64,000 nucleotides of DNA, from positions 16,192,759 to 16,256,758 of the forward strand of contig OY783204.1 in NCBI GenBank assembly GCA_963678705.1. Reading direction: 5' to 3'. The position numbers were made by a program, and so were the translations under genes. Position 1 is the first letter of the stretch, and each line of letters starts with the position of its first letter. Shown piece after piece: positions 34,113 through 46,200 of this stretch. The notes under the pieces are model-generated. The model did no database searches and was not told where the DNA came from. It was given only the letters and a program-made list of their open reading frames with translations. Source of the DNA: Panorpa germanica (lineage: Eukaryota > Arthropoda > Insecta > Mecoptera > Panorpidae).

Positions 34113-37020
34113 TTAGAAAAAGATAGATGATTTGGATCCAAGACGAGTCTTTGATGTCTGCATATTTTTTTTCCGTTTTAATGTAGCAGCATGTTTCACG
34201 GAATCTTGCACTGATAGTGATAGTGAAATTCTTCCTGACAGCACGTAATTTAGGTCCTTTACCCATTTGCATATGTACAGATTTACGGCAACGTTTATTA
34301 ACTTCTGTTTTAAATCGCTGCTATGAACTGTACATACAGAAATAGAAAAATCAACATTTTGTCGAACTGCCTCAAAAGTATCTGCAACCTGATGATTATA
34401 CTTTGGCAGCATTTCTATTACAACATCTTGTATATGGGATATAATACTAATTAATTTACTGCTGGGATATTGCAAGTTTTGTTGCCCATTATATTCTCTC
34501 TGTACAATAAATTTATGAATTTTATCTGGATAATTTGCTCTAAGCGCAGTTAGGCACTGGCAACAATCCCCAACAACACCAAGACATTTTCGTCCAACAT
34601 AGCCCATAAAATATGCCATTTGATACGTACAAGCTTGATTTAATTCGTTTGCAGAATCTTTCAAATTTAGGGCAGAATAAACGAAATTTCTTTCTAAAGG
34701 GCATAGACCTTCTGGTGTACAATATTCTTCGGTATAATTAATTAGGTTTTTAATACTAGTTACAAACCCAACGCAGTCATCTTCTTCACAATTTGCATTT
34801 ATAGAATGCTTTGAAGAAATATTATTGATAATTAAAGTTTTGAAAGCATTAACGAAATCAGTTGATGTTGGTCTTGTATGCAACCTCCCATATGACCTGA
34901 TGGCAGGAAAAAAAATCTGAGGATCTAGATTAACTCGCCTTGTTAAAAAATATTTGAATTTCTTCTCTTTTAGAGTAAACCAAAGGCATTTAAAGTTTTG
35001 TAATGTGCTTATAAGATTTTTAATTGATGGTGTTTTAATCTTTCTTCCTGCCTTGTTTTCAAAATGCATTGACTGACCTCAATAGCGTTATTCCAAAACT
35101 CTATAAGATATGATCCTCTTTCAGCGGCACATTTATATTTATTCTCTGCAATTTTTCTAATGTTGGTGTTAAGAGAGTCGAAAAGTTTGTTGAAGTAGTC
35201 TAGCAATTCTGCCGTACCATATGCATATTTACCAACTTGTTCTGGAGCTAAAATCAAGATAAAAATTACTGTAGTATATTTATAATTATAAAATCAGAAA
35301 AATTTAAATCATAAAAAATTATTACCTGTATCACTGTAAACCCGCAAACAAGATGCCACTCGTTGGCTAAACACCTGTGTACAGTATTTCACTTTCATGT
35401 TCCTCTTTAGAACGTGGTAATCGGTCAGTTTTGGTACAGATCGAATTATGTGGCATTTGTCTATTTAATACAATTTCGATATGCTGTTCCAAGATGCACG
35501 TACCTTATTACCATTCTTATGGAATATAATATCTGCATCAATGAAGGTATTTCGTATTTGTTTTAACATATGGGGGACATCATAAAAATGTAGCATTTTA
35601 CGCCCACTAATTATAATATGGTTATTATCGTCATTATTGCTTTCAGCTATTATGATTTTAATAGCAGATACATTGGTCGAGGCCTCGTCACAAATAAGGA
35701 CTTCTGGTTCCAGTCCTGTTGAAGTAACGCTATTGACTACTTCTTTTAGTATTTTGACTAGGTTTATTGATTTTGTATTACTTTCGCAGAAGTAATATGC
35801 TAATGGCATTTTCCATTTCTTTCTTAAGCCTGTTAGCATAAAAACTAAAGTATGATCCTCAAACTTGGATGAAACATTGCCATCTGCTAAATCCTGAAAG
35901 TCAGATACCACACCTTTGTTGGACGATCCAACACGTTGGATTAATACTTTAAACCTTAAACACATATTATAATAATAACCCATAAACACAAAAATTGTAC
36001 TATAAAATAATAAAGCATTAGTAGTTACCCGGCATTAAAAAAATGTCATCAAACCTAATTGCACAAGCTCTATCCTGTGGGCTTAAACCGCTAGACATGT
36101 CCGAGATATATTTTATAAAAAAATCGTTAATACCTGCAATAAATGAATCCAATAAGAGTTTTATGAATTATATTAATTATTTATACATAAGTATGCAGTA
36201 TACGTACCTGTTTTAAACTGCATCTTTCTAAGTACTTCCATTAAAGTTACCGTGGAAGGTAGTGAAAATAAATGTGAAAAATATCTATATGCTTTAGGTC
36301 CTTGTTTATACAAAGAAAGGATATCTTCTAATGTATAACGTCGGCCCTGTTTAATTTTTCCAGATAATCTTAACTGCATTTCTATAAATTGGGAACCAGA
36401 AATAGTCAAATTGTTAAGTTTATTTAAAAAAATGCGATTCTTTGCTAAATTCTTAGTCGCTTTTATTCTCTGTTTTAGTCCTACATTTTTTCTTAAAGAT
36501 ATTTTTTGTTCATTTCTCAGTTTTTTAAAAACTCGCCATTCATTAATATTTTCAAATATTTTTTTCTTTTTTAAATTCTTTGCTTTCACTATGACACGCG
36601 TTGACCATGGTCTTAAAATTTGTTGTATTGAAGTGCTATTGTCATTAGTAAAAGTAGTTTCAAGCTTGATTTCATTATCTACAAAAAGTACTTTATTAAA
36701 CATGCTGTCCATTATTTATAGTAAGAAAACATTTACAACAGCAGCGGCTTACCTTCTGGCGGAAATAAAGAGGGAATGCTATTTAATTTTGGAACAATTC
36801 TATTAAAATCTAAGATTAGGTCTTCGTCCCGAAAATGTCTTCGACAAATTACAATTTGCTTTCGGTATAATTCTTCCCTACTTGTGTTAGCATATATGGG
36901 TTTATTGATAAATTTAATCCATGCATCAAAGATGTTATGATTATCCATTTTAGTTGGATTGGGCAAGCGAAATTTTGATACTCCCTTCGTTGATTTACAA
37001 ACTGAACATAACGCCGGCAT
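34113..37020 (-). pseudogene. THAP-domain P-element (THAP9-like) transposase, nearly intact
   Basis: Exons 36753-37020, 36208-36678, 36029-36133, 35326-35946 and 34113-35247 splice by GT-AG rules with matching phases. Exon 1 is a THAP zinc finger (C-SV-C at 5-8, ICRRH, then SIPSLFPP). Exon 2 holds a basic segment and the P-transposase N-terminal domain (YTLEDILSLYKQGPKAYRYF). Exons 3-4 give the RNase H-like core (AIRFDDIFLMP, LVFMLTGLRKKWKMPLAYYF, LICDEAST). Exon 5 gives the C-terminal domain (TPSIKNL, RRVNLD, IFFPAIRSYGR). Two lesions: an in-frame TAA at about 35460 after SWNSISKLY, and a one-base frameshift between about 35011 and 35095. A 48-nt alternative for intron 1 would break the frame; the acceptor at 36679 keeps it. 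It could be a recently dead element or a decaying domesticated copy. Confidence 0.85.
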
Positions 37021-37480
37021 TTTGCTATTCTGGCAAAAAACTGAAAACAAAATTCTTTAATAATGAAATATATTATAAAGATATAATATACAACAACATT
37101 CGACAATAAAGAATATCTCACTATATAATCTTAATTACCAAATGTGTAAATAATTGATATCAAATGTCACTTTTAAATAGTAAACAAATAAATAAACATA
37201 TTTTTAGGTTAATGTCAACAAATCTATTGTCAAAAAAACCAGTTTTCAAACAGAGAAGTTGTTCGAAATGCTCTAGAGCTAATAGAATGAGATAGATTGC
37301 TTTCCCCTTACCCCGAGTAAGGGTTTCATACCCGTCAAAATGAAACAATGATTTGTTTACAGTGGATTATAATAAACTTACGAAATATATATAAGATAAT
37401 AATATATAAGTAGTTATAATTATAATTTATAATAATATTAGTTAAGCTTCAAACCACAAATATAATATATTGATTTTGCT
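37021..37480. other. 5' flank of the P-element-like gene
   Basis: No gene seen. ATTGCTTTCCCC at about 37298 is loosely the reverse complement of GGGAAGCAAT at about 33797, the only hint of subterminal inverted repeats around the P-like gene. Confidence 0.35.
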
Positions 37481-37678
37481 ATGATTGTTTTATTCGGCAT
37501 TTCTACATTTCTATTAGCGATTCTAATAGCGATTGTATTGTTGCGTGGTGGAGATTTTTCGTTTTATATCATGTCATTATATGAAGTTTCTTCTGCGACG
37601 TTTAACTTTGCATCTCTTTTACACTTCTCTTGTTTTACAGCGTACATAGTAGTGAGGAAGAAGGTGAGGAAAGAATAA
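37481..37678 (+). other. Hydrophobic open frame, possible first exon
   Basis: 65 codons beginning with about 20 hydrophobic residues (MIVLFGISTFLLAILIAIVL) followed by LRGGDFSFY. A donor-like AAG|GTGAGG occurs just before the stop. I do not recognise a family and found no continuing exon, so it may be chance. Confidence 0.25.
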
Positions 37679-38709
37679 CGTTAAGAGCTTTGTCATTTTT
37701 GTTTTAATTCATTCTATTTTTTATTTATTTATATTAGTGTAGAACATATTAAGTTTATTGTGTGAAAATTTGAAGTCGATTGAAGTAAAACGGCGGAGAT
37801 ATAGTCATCATCTCTTTGATCTAGTGTCGTCTTTCTTTGAAACTTTTAAACGCATTTTTCTCACACATAGATTTTTCAAAGTCGGTGTACTCTCTAGCTC
37901 TACTATCTATCCTTTTGAAATTTTGCACACTCTTTCTTTACATAAATGCCGAGGTAACGCTATCGATTTTTTTTTAATTTTAACGTATTTTAAAATAACA
38001 ATGTTTCTGATTTTTTAATGAAAAATCTGTATTTTGACTTCTAAGTGCTGTAAAAAATTGAAAAATGAATAACAAAAAAAAGGTTTACCTGCAGAAACTT
38101 ATAAATTAATGAAATCATTTTGGTTTTTTGAAATCAGATAATCCAGTGACGTCTGCGGAGATTCGCTGTCAATGCCTCATTTCTTGATATTTATTTATGA
38201 AAATTTCACAAAGTATTGTTTAAATGTTTTTTTTATCATGTAGTAATTATAGACATAATTATTTATAAACTGTGTCGTCAAAAAAAATTATCGAAAATAT
38301 GCAAATATATCTTTAATTATTAAAGTGACAATATTGTCTATTTCTATCGTTAATAAATTCTATAATATTTATTACTATAATATCTATTCTATTTAATAGT
38401 CAACTTTATCAATATACAGTGCAGTGGTATATAAATTACAACTTCACAACTCAATTCATATTTAAAAAAAATCATGAAGCTTTCAAATGCATGTCGCGTC
38501 ATAATATTGTGAAGCTGTTCCGGCAATGTAATATTTGTCTTTTGCTTGGGCTACTGAAATCATTGACTTTAGTGATTCCCATAGACCTAATATAGTATTA
38601 ATTGTATTATAGCGATTGAGTCACAGAGGGTCCCGTAGGGTATTGAATTTTGGTTGGATTTTCATTAGTATTGGAAATTTTATGTAAATCTTAAAATTTC
38701 TGTATTGGT
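37679..38709. other. Intergenic, nothing recognised
   Basis: AT-rich, no gene or named repeat seen. Confidence 0.4.
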
Positions 38710-38773
38710 CCAAATCTTCCTTAAGGAAGATTTGGATTTTTGACACAGTCAAAATTTTGACTGTGTCAAAAAT
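38710..38773. repeat. Two abutting perfect palindromes (26 and 38 bp)
   Basis: 38710-38735 is CCAAATCTTCCTT joined directly to its complement. 38736-38773 is a 19-base arm (ending GACACAGTCAAAA) joined directly to its complement, with no loop. They abut without a gap. Confidence 0.95.
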
Positions 38774-38784
38774 AATTATAACTC

Positions 38785-39038
38785 CCCAGTAAACATTATG
38801 GAGCATTTTGGAGTCACTTTGACATCATATTGGAGATGCGTATGATTTTTTTGTCATGAAAGAGTTCATTTATAGTTCAGTTTCTCACAATCGTTCATAT
38901 GAAATGTCTGTTTTATCGGCTACAGATGACGGAACCATTCCACCTGTTGGAATACAAATGATGATAAAGTTGATGCGAATTATAATTGAAGTGATAGAAA
39001 CGTCACAAAAAGGGACACTTCACCAAATGTTTACTGGG
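38785..39038 (+). mobile_element. MITE, CCCAGTAAACA family, copy 2
   Basis: CCCAGTAAACATTATGG to CACCAAATGTTTACTGGG, 254 bases. The body is nearly the same as the copy at 63692 and the reverse of the one at 30349. Confidence 0.88.
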
Positions 39039-39601
39039 TCTTATTGAAAAATTATATTTGTAAAGGTTTAAACACATTTTTTATCAGTTATTTTTATAAA
39101 TTTTTGATTGAAATGAAGGTTAATATATGTCTATTAACATTTTAATTTATTTAAATATCCAAAAGTTGACGCAGGACCTGCATAGGATTTGAATTTCTAT
39201 TTTGACGTTTGAATAGTTGTTCATATGACGGCACAGAAGAAATAAGTAATAAGTTTTCACAACCTTCGTAATATAAAACTTGATGGGATACACAACATAG
39301 CTGTTAGTAGTAAGTGACATCTGAGTAGCCCAATTGCAAAACCCGATATCTGACAAAAAATAATAATTAAAAATCGAGTTGGTATCGATGGATTCAGCTC
39401 GTTTATTCATACAAATCTGTGAGGTTTACGAGTGAAAAATCAAATATTAACTAATAGAAAAGTGAAATAAAAAAATCCGGTCTGTTGCAGAACCGGGCAT
39501 CTCTTACCTTCGCTCTTACAAAACCAGACATGAAGTGGAACGGTTGCAAAACCAGGTACAGTTGATTTGAATGTCGTTGACAATATGGTCGTCGCGTATA
39601 A
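39039..39601. other. Intergenic, short repeat debris
   Basis: Contains several copies of a TTGCAAAACC-type phrase (39337, 39543), also present near 50229 and 50267. No gene. Confidence 0.4.
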
Positions 39602-39994
39602 GGCCTGTCTCAGTATGGGACCGTATTTAAGTGACGGCGTATTCGGACGTAAATCGGCGGTTTGAATGAGCTACAAAGCAAACCGCCTATGTGTGGCACA
39701 GATGTCTGTAGTCGTGTATTAGGGGGTGTATTGGAGTTCTTTAACACTTATATAATTTATCATGAGAGCAAACTTTAACTTTAATTTTTATCGATACACT
39801 ACTGGTATTAAAGGGACTTTAGCATTTATTATATATCTGAGTTCTGGTGGGCGTGAATTTAAATTTAGTTCTATCCTATTGGTATTGACAACGGACCAGT
39901 AGGCGGGGCTTAAAAAACATGGCTACGTATTGTGTGCAACCAAAGAATTAACCATAAGTTTACATTGAATTAGTGTCATGAATTTTAATTATTT

Positions 39995-40189
39995 ATGTTT
40001 TCTTTAAACCAATTTTTTCACTGGGTTGGATCAAATCCAGCTCAGAAAAATGTTAGAAATGCAGAAAAAATTCTGCAAGCTGGACATTTGATAAAATGTG
40101 GTAAAAATAATGATAATCCAAACAGTGACGTTGTGAGTTTTACTGTATTGTGTTTACAAAGTAAACCGTACGGAAAAAATGCAAGTTAG
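39995..40189 (+). other. Open frame inside foldback element, unrecognised
   Basis: 64 codons, with EKILQAGHLIKCGKNND and SFTVLCLQS. The pattern faintly recalls the segment before SWIM zinc fingers in some transposon proteins, but no Cys/His cluster follows. The frame runs into the nested hairpin at 40165. It may be a captured gene fragment or chance. Confidence 0.2.
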
Positions 40190-40746
40190 ATAAATTGTAG
40201 AGAATTTAAATGCGCATCTAGCCGTACTATTTTAAAAATTTTAAAAAAATATTTTACCATAGTTTTTTGTGTTTTTCTGTTTTTGACCTCACGTTTTTTG
40301 ACCATAACTAGGCGACAAAATCAAAAAGTCCACGTTGTTTGTTCTACAAGTTGTAAAACTTATTGTTTTAAACATATTTATACATTAGAAAAAAAAACAC
40401 TTTTCATATAATTTTATGAAAAAAACGTGAAAAAACGTGGACCAACAAAAATTAATTTTTAACATTTACGAAACGTTTTTTCACGTTTTTTTCATAAAAT
40501 TATATGAAAAGTGTTTTTTTTTCTAATGTATAAATATGTTTAAAACAATAAGTTTTACAACTTGTAGAACAAACAACGTGGACTTTTTGATTTTGTCGCC
40601 TAGTTATGGTCAAAAAACGTGAGGTCAAAAACAGAAAAACACAAAAAACTATGGTAAAATATTTTTTAATTTTTTTTAAAATAGTACGGCTAGATGCGCA
40701 TTTAAATTCTCTACAATTTATCTAACTTGCATTTTTTCCGTACGGT
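40165..40746. mobile_element. 582-bp near-perfect hairpin MITE, nested
   Basis: Arms of about 274 bases (40165-40438 and 40473-40746) are almost perfect complements around a loop of about 34 bases. Ends are ACCGTACGGAAAAAATGC and its complement. TAA flanks both sides (40162-40164, 40747-40749), again Harbinger-like. No coding capacity. Confidence 0.92.
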
Positions 40747-41921
40747 TAAAAAATTTATACTAAACCATATACTTGTGTATCAAGTGCACACTAAAACTAG
40801 TACTTCGTTTGACCACCAGACGTCGTGGCCAAAGTGGTCAGTTCCCAATGGGCATCCGTGCCCATGATTCACTGAAATACAAACATAAATTGCATGCAGA
40901 ACATACCCATGTCGCCGATAGATTTCATTTGACCGCGTATTGCAGCGTAACAAAAGGCGATCTTAGGTATCCCCTCCAGTCTGACGCGGCTTTTTGCATT
41001 TACAAAGGTTCATATAGGGTATCGTTGTAGTAGTGGTAACGCTTGGATAAAATTCGCCTTTATACGCTTCTAATGTGCGAGGTAGTGTCGCCCGTATTCG
41101 GACTGCTTTGTAGCGTGCAGTCTGAGAGCTCCAGAGCGATCTCATTACATTTACATGGTTCGGATAGGTAAAGCGTAGTAGCCCGTATACGTCCGGCAGA
41201 AATTCGCTTAAATACGGTCCCATACTCAGACAGGCCTAAGGCCGAATAAAGGCGAATTTTATCCAAGCGTTACCACTACTACAACGATACCCTATATGAA
41301 CCTTTGTAAATGCAAAAAGCCGCGTCAGACTGGAGGGGATACCTAAGATCACCTTTTGTTACGCTGCAATACGGGTCAAATGAAATCTATCGGCGACATG
41401 GGTATGTTCTGCATGCAGCTTATGTTTGTATTTCAGTGAATCATGGGCACGGATGCCCATACCAATAGGATAGAACTATATTTAAATTCACGCCCACCAG
41501 AACTCAGATATATAATAAATGCTAAAGTCCCTTTAATACCAGTAGTGTATCGATAAAAATTAAAGTTAAAGTTTGCTCTCATGATAAATTATATAAGTGT
41601 TAAAGAACTCCAATACACCCCCTAATACACGACTACAGACATCTGTGACACACATAGGCGATTTGCTTTGTAGCTCATTCAAACCGCCGATTTACGTCCG
41701 AATACGCCGTCGCTTAAATACGGTCCCATACTGAGACAGGCCTAATACGGTAGCAAAACCTGCTATTAGGTTAATAAAAAAAGTGTTTTTTGATTCATTC
41801 TAGTTTATTCACTAATTTTATTAATAAAGTCAGTTATGTTTTGATGACAACACTGCTTAGAATCATCTGTCTTCCCTGCAGCCTGTATTTTAGTGAGCAG
41901 AGTTATTTGTGTTTGTTTATA

Positions 41922-42218
41922 CCCAGTAAACATTTTGGAGTAAATTCTATTTCATTTCTATTACTTTTCATGAGTCTTTTGTCATGAACGCGTTTGTTTT
42001 CTATTCAGTCGTTCATAGGGAATGTCTCTTTTATGAGCTACAGACGGCGAAACGACTGCTCACTGTTGAATAAAAGCGACTCCTGTGACAGGTAGGGAAT
42101 CAATTTGAACGAAATTTGATTTTCTGTGTGTTGTTCCAACTTGTAAAACGTTAGAATTGAAATATGCAAGTGACTAGAACTTCACCTAGCCATTCTATTT
42201 CACCAAATGTTTACTGGG
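41922..42218 (+). mobile_element. MITE, CCCAGTAAACA family, copy 3 (diverged)
   Basis: CCCAGTAAACATTTTGGAG to CACCAAATGTTTACTGGG, 297 bases. The ends are conserved and the body is diverged and longer than in the other copies. Confidence 0.8.
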
Positions 42219-42321
42219 TAGTATTGTATAGACCGGTTTTTGTTAATTAATCTTTTGTTGATTCTTTTACTGTTTTATTTTAATAAATTTTCTGTTAAGA
42301 TTGTGTTTTTAAAAGAAATGG

Positions 42322-42476
42322 AAGTTGAAAATGCAGAAAATTATGCATCCGAGCATATTAATGGTGTAGTAGTTGTTTTGTATGAAGATAAGAATGAAGG
42401 TGACCTACAACCTGTTGTTGTGAATGGTAAAGTTGTTGCTGCTGATGTAATTAAGAAAATTACATCATCAAAATGA
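42322..42476 (+). other. Open frame next to retrotransposon target site
   Basis: MEVENAENYASEHINGVVVV and LYEDKNEGDLQPVVV look protein-like, and the frame ends at 42476. A second open stretch (NGKEILLNKTDGQVTYSSTQ and onward) starts near 42510, is interrupted by the BEL element at 42577 and, if the element and one target copy are removed, continues through 49844-49891 to a stop (ELMNEFLDDFI). The two stretches are in different frames. I cannot name a family. Confidence 0.3.
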
Positions 42477-42576
42477 AAAAAGAGAAAAAAAATGTCGGTA
42501 AAATGGAAAAGAAATATTGCTGAACAAAACAGATGGTCAAGTCACCTACTCAAGTACACAAAATGAACAAGGGGGT

Positions 42577-43235
42577 TGTTTGGGGAGTTTGGACCTTTGT
42601 AGATCTATAAGCAGGCTGTGGGCTTATCTGCGATCTGGTAGCGGTTTCCAAGTTCTCGAACGGCAAATGTCGCTCAGTTCCTTTCAATAGCTTAGGGTGC
42701 GCACAATTTGTTATGAAGGACCTTTTTGTTATTAACTAATTAATAACAATTTTTTATTTATATCAAAAGACACAGCAAAACATCAGAACTTTTTGAGATT
42801 ACATTTATTTTAAAACTACACTATTGAATTACATATAAATTGATTAAATATTTTAATTGATTAAAATACTAGTTACGACACTAAGTAAATGTAACTCGCG
42901 GTTTTAGTTATGGATAATAATATGTGTAATTATTATTTTTTGTATATGCACTAATAGGTTAAAGCGTGCGTTACGTTCCAGGTTTGAGTTAATAAGAAGG
43001 AATCGGAAACATTTACGTAGTGTCGAACCCTAGAGAAGTGACTCATATAAACAAAGGATGTTTACATAAGAAATAGTATCGTTTGCCCAAAGCGAGAAGT
43101 ATATATGTGTGTATAAAAACAAATAGGCATAAAATATAAATGAATTAAAACATAGAAATCTTAAAACTAACATTAATTAAAAATAAAGGCAAGATATTGA
43201 TATATAAATATGAATATTGCATGCATTTATGAACA
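42577..43235 (-). repeat. 3' LTR of BEL element
   Basis: 659 bases, TG at 42577 and CA at 43234-43235 in plus-strand reading, preceded by target copy GGGGT. Same sequence as 49180-49838. Confidence 0.95.
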
Positions 43236-43243
43236 TTCTCCCG
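43236..43243 (-). promoter_or_regulatory. Polypurine tract of BEL element
   Basis: GGGAGAA-type purine run on the minus strand directly against the 3' LTR, the expected plus-strand primer site. Confidence 0.65.
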
Positions 43244-43278
43244 GGCGTTGAAATTGGGATATGTTATCAAAGTTTCAA

Positions 43279-46200
43279 TTAATGTTCGATTGGTAGTGGA
43301 GCAAGATGTCGCACTAGACGTTTTAATTCGCCTTTGATTGTTTTTATAGTGGCTAGACGAGCCGTTAAATCATCACTGACACTCACTTTCACAATGCGAC
43401 CCAACATCCAGTGTGATGGAGGTAGATTAGGTTCTTTGATTAAAACCAAACTTCCGGGCTGCGGTACAACACCTGTAGAAGTTTTCCATTTTGAAAGTTG
43501 ATTGCAGTGTCCAAGATAATCATTCGACCAGCGTTTCCAGAAGTTTTGAATGCAGTCCTGAAGCTGTGCGAAGCGCTGCATTCTGCTAAGATTGATTGGA
43601 GCGTCCTCTGCAGGAGCGATGCTAGTAAACTGCCGTCCTATTAGCAGGTGTCCAGGTGTGATGGGAACTAGGTCGTTAGGATCATTGGAAGCGGGATAAA
43701 GAGGGCGAGAATTGAGTATTGCCTCTATTTGGGTTAGCAATGTGTAAGTGTCTTCGAAAGTAAAGTGATTATTTTGTATGACGCGTTTAAGATGTGCTTT
43801 TGTGGACTTGATGTTACTCTCCCACAAACCTCCCCAACTAGGCGAGTATGGTGGAATGAACTTCCATGTAATGGTTAAATCAGAAGCCACAGTTTCAATT
43901 GTTTTTGCATTATTTCCATCCGATAAAAATTTACCTAAGGCCCGGCTGGCGCCAACAAAGTTTGTGCCGTTATCAGAATAAATGATATTAGGTTTGCCTC
44001 TGCGCGATATGAATCGATTCAGAGCAGCTAAGAAGCACTGAGTCGTAAGTTCAGTAACCAATTCTAAATGTATAGCCTTTGTTGCGAAGCAGATAAATAA
44101 GCAAATATAAGATTTTAATAGTTTACTACCTCGGCCATATTTGTTTCTGACCATAATAGGGCCAGCATAATCGACGCCGGTGTCTTTGAACGGAAAGTCC
44201 AAAGAAACTCTTGCAAATGGAAGAGAACCCATTTTTGGTGATGGAAAACGCGGTTTTTGTCTAAAACATGTCACACAGCGATGTACGATGTTTTTTGCTA
44301 AAGAAATGCCTTTAATGGGCCAATATTGGTCCCTTATGCTGAATAATAATTTTTGAGGGCCTGGATGAAATAATCTCAGGTGTTCCTTCTCCATTATCAG
44401 CGTTGTTAATTTGTGTTTGTTGTGTAGAACAATAGGATGCCGTCTGTGAAATTCGAAATTTGAATATTTTAGTCTGCCACCTACTCTAATGATGTCGTTA
44501 TCGTCGAGAAAGGGATTGAGACAAAGCAGTGTGCTTTTATTTGCTAAAGGTGCGTTACACTTTAGAGCTTTTAATTCAGACGCAAAATGTTCTTTTTGTG
44601 CTAACTTCACAAGAAGTTGCATTGAATCTTGTAATTCTGTAACCGTTAAAATGCCGTTTGCCTTATTTTGTTTGTTTCTACAGTTGTGTATAAAACGTAG
44701 GCAATACGCGGTGACTCTATTGAGAGTTCTTAAGCTTGAAAATGTATCAAATATAGGATTTGATTTGGTTATGGAATGATTCGACAATATAATTGATTTC
44801 GTTTCAGGTAAACATTTTACAGTACAATTACTTTCAGGCCATGAACTTTCTGATTGCGATAACCAGTCTGGACCTTGCCACCAGAAATTGTAATCAATTA
44901 TATTACTAGCAAGAATACCTCGCGAAATCAAATCAGCTGGATTATATTCAGTACGCACATGACGCCATTGAGTGATGGAATTCATGTCTGTTTGAATTTC
45001 GGAAATACGGTTTGCTACAAAAGTCTTTAAGGTGTTAGGTATGCATTTAAGCCATGATAGTACAATAACTGAATCAGACCAAAGAATTATGCGATTTACC
45101 GGTACAGATATTATTGACAACAATTTTTTAGTCATTCTAGACAGCAACAATGCTGCACATAATTCCAAGCATGGAATTGTTAACGATTTTAAAGGCGATA
45201 CTTTAGATTTTGAATGTAATAACGTTGTTTTAGAAATATTTTCATTATTAGTGCTTTTAAAATATATGCAAGCACCGTATGCACGTTCTGAAGCGTCACA
45301 AAAGCCATGAATTTCAATGGTTTCGAAATTACTGATTAATGACTTTCGCGGTATAGATACGTTATTTAAGCTTGGCAATTGTTTTATTAAAGCAGTCCAA
45401 ATATTTGCTAAATGTTCTGGAACTTCGTCGTCCCAATGTAAGTTAGCTAGCCATAATTGTTGTATCATTAATTTGAAAGGTATGACACAAGGCGATAGTA
45501 ATCCAAGTGGATCAAAAATTTTAGCAATAAATGATAAAATATTTCGTTTAGTTAGTTTAGCAGGTGGATCAAAATGTGCAATACTGTATTTGAAACAGTC
45601 TGTTTCAGAGTTCCATTTGACACCTAAAGTTTTGAAATGTTCTATATCACCGTGTTCGATATAGAAATGTTTGTCGTTTGTTGTATTATCCAAGTCGACT
45701 AATACAGCAGGATCATTGGATATCCATTTACGTAGATTGAATCCTGCACTGCTTAAAATTTCAATAATTTTATTGCAGCGTTGTTTAAGTTCTGCTAGAT
45801 CATTTGACCCAGTCAGCATGTCATCAACATAGAAATCATTGATGATTGTGTTTGCAGCATTTGGATGTGCAGTTGTATTGTCGTAGCCTAGCTGCGTTAG
45901 GCTTCTTATTGCAAGATAAGCTGCAGATAATGTACCGTAAGTTACAGTGTTTAACTGATAAGATTGTAATTTGTCGTCTGGGCTATCCCTCCAAAGAATC
46001 TGTTGAAGATTTCTTTGAGATGGGTGTACCAGTATTTGTCGGTACATCATTGCAATGTCTGCTACGACTACATATTCGTATTGACGAAATTTTGTTAAGA
46101 TAGTAAATAAGTCATTTTGAATGGTCGGCCCATTCGCTTGTAAGGAGTTAAGCGACGTGTTTGTGCTACTTGACATAGAGCCGTCAAAGACCACTCTCAA

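Larger units (their letters stand above)
39602..41742. mobile_element. Compound foldback DNA transposon, Harbinger-like ends
   Basis: Ends GGCCTGTCTCAGTATGGGAC and its complement, each bordered by TAA (39599-39601 and 41743-41745), the 3-base target duplication expected of PIF/Harbinger elements. Arms pair over about 290 bases (39602-39890 with 41453-41742), and a second pair runs 40848-41065 with 41240-41460. The left arm carries about 955 extra bases between these two blocks, including a nested hairpin element. An additional inner terminus (CCCATACTCAGACAGGCC then TAA) lies at 41221-41241, suggesting one element abutting or inserted in another. Confidence 0.75.

Noticed and set aside
35040-35095. 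A micro-intron (GTCAGT...CAAG) to explain the P-like gene frameshift
   Set aside because: It would be under 30 bases, too short for insect splicing.
36710-36752. Alternative 48-base first intron of the P-like gene ending at GGACAG
   Set aside because: It puts exon 2 out of frame with an early stop; the acceptor at 36679 keeps the frame.
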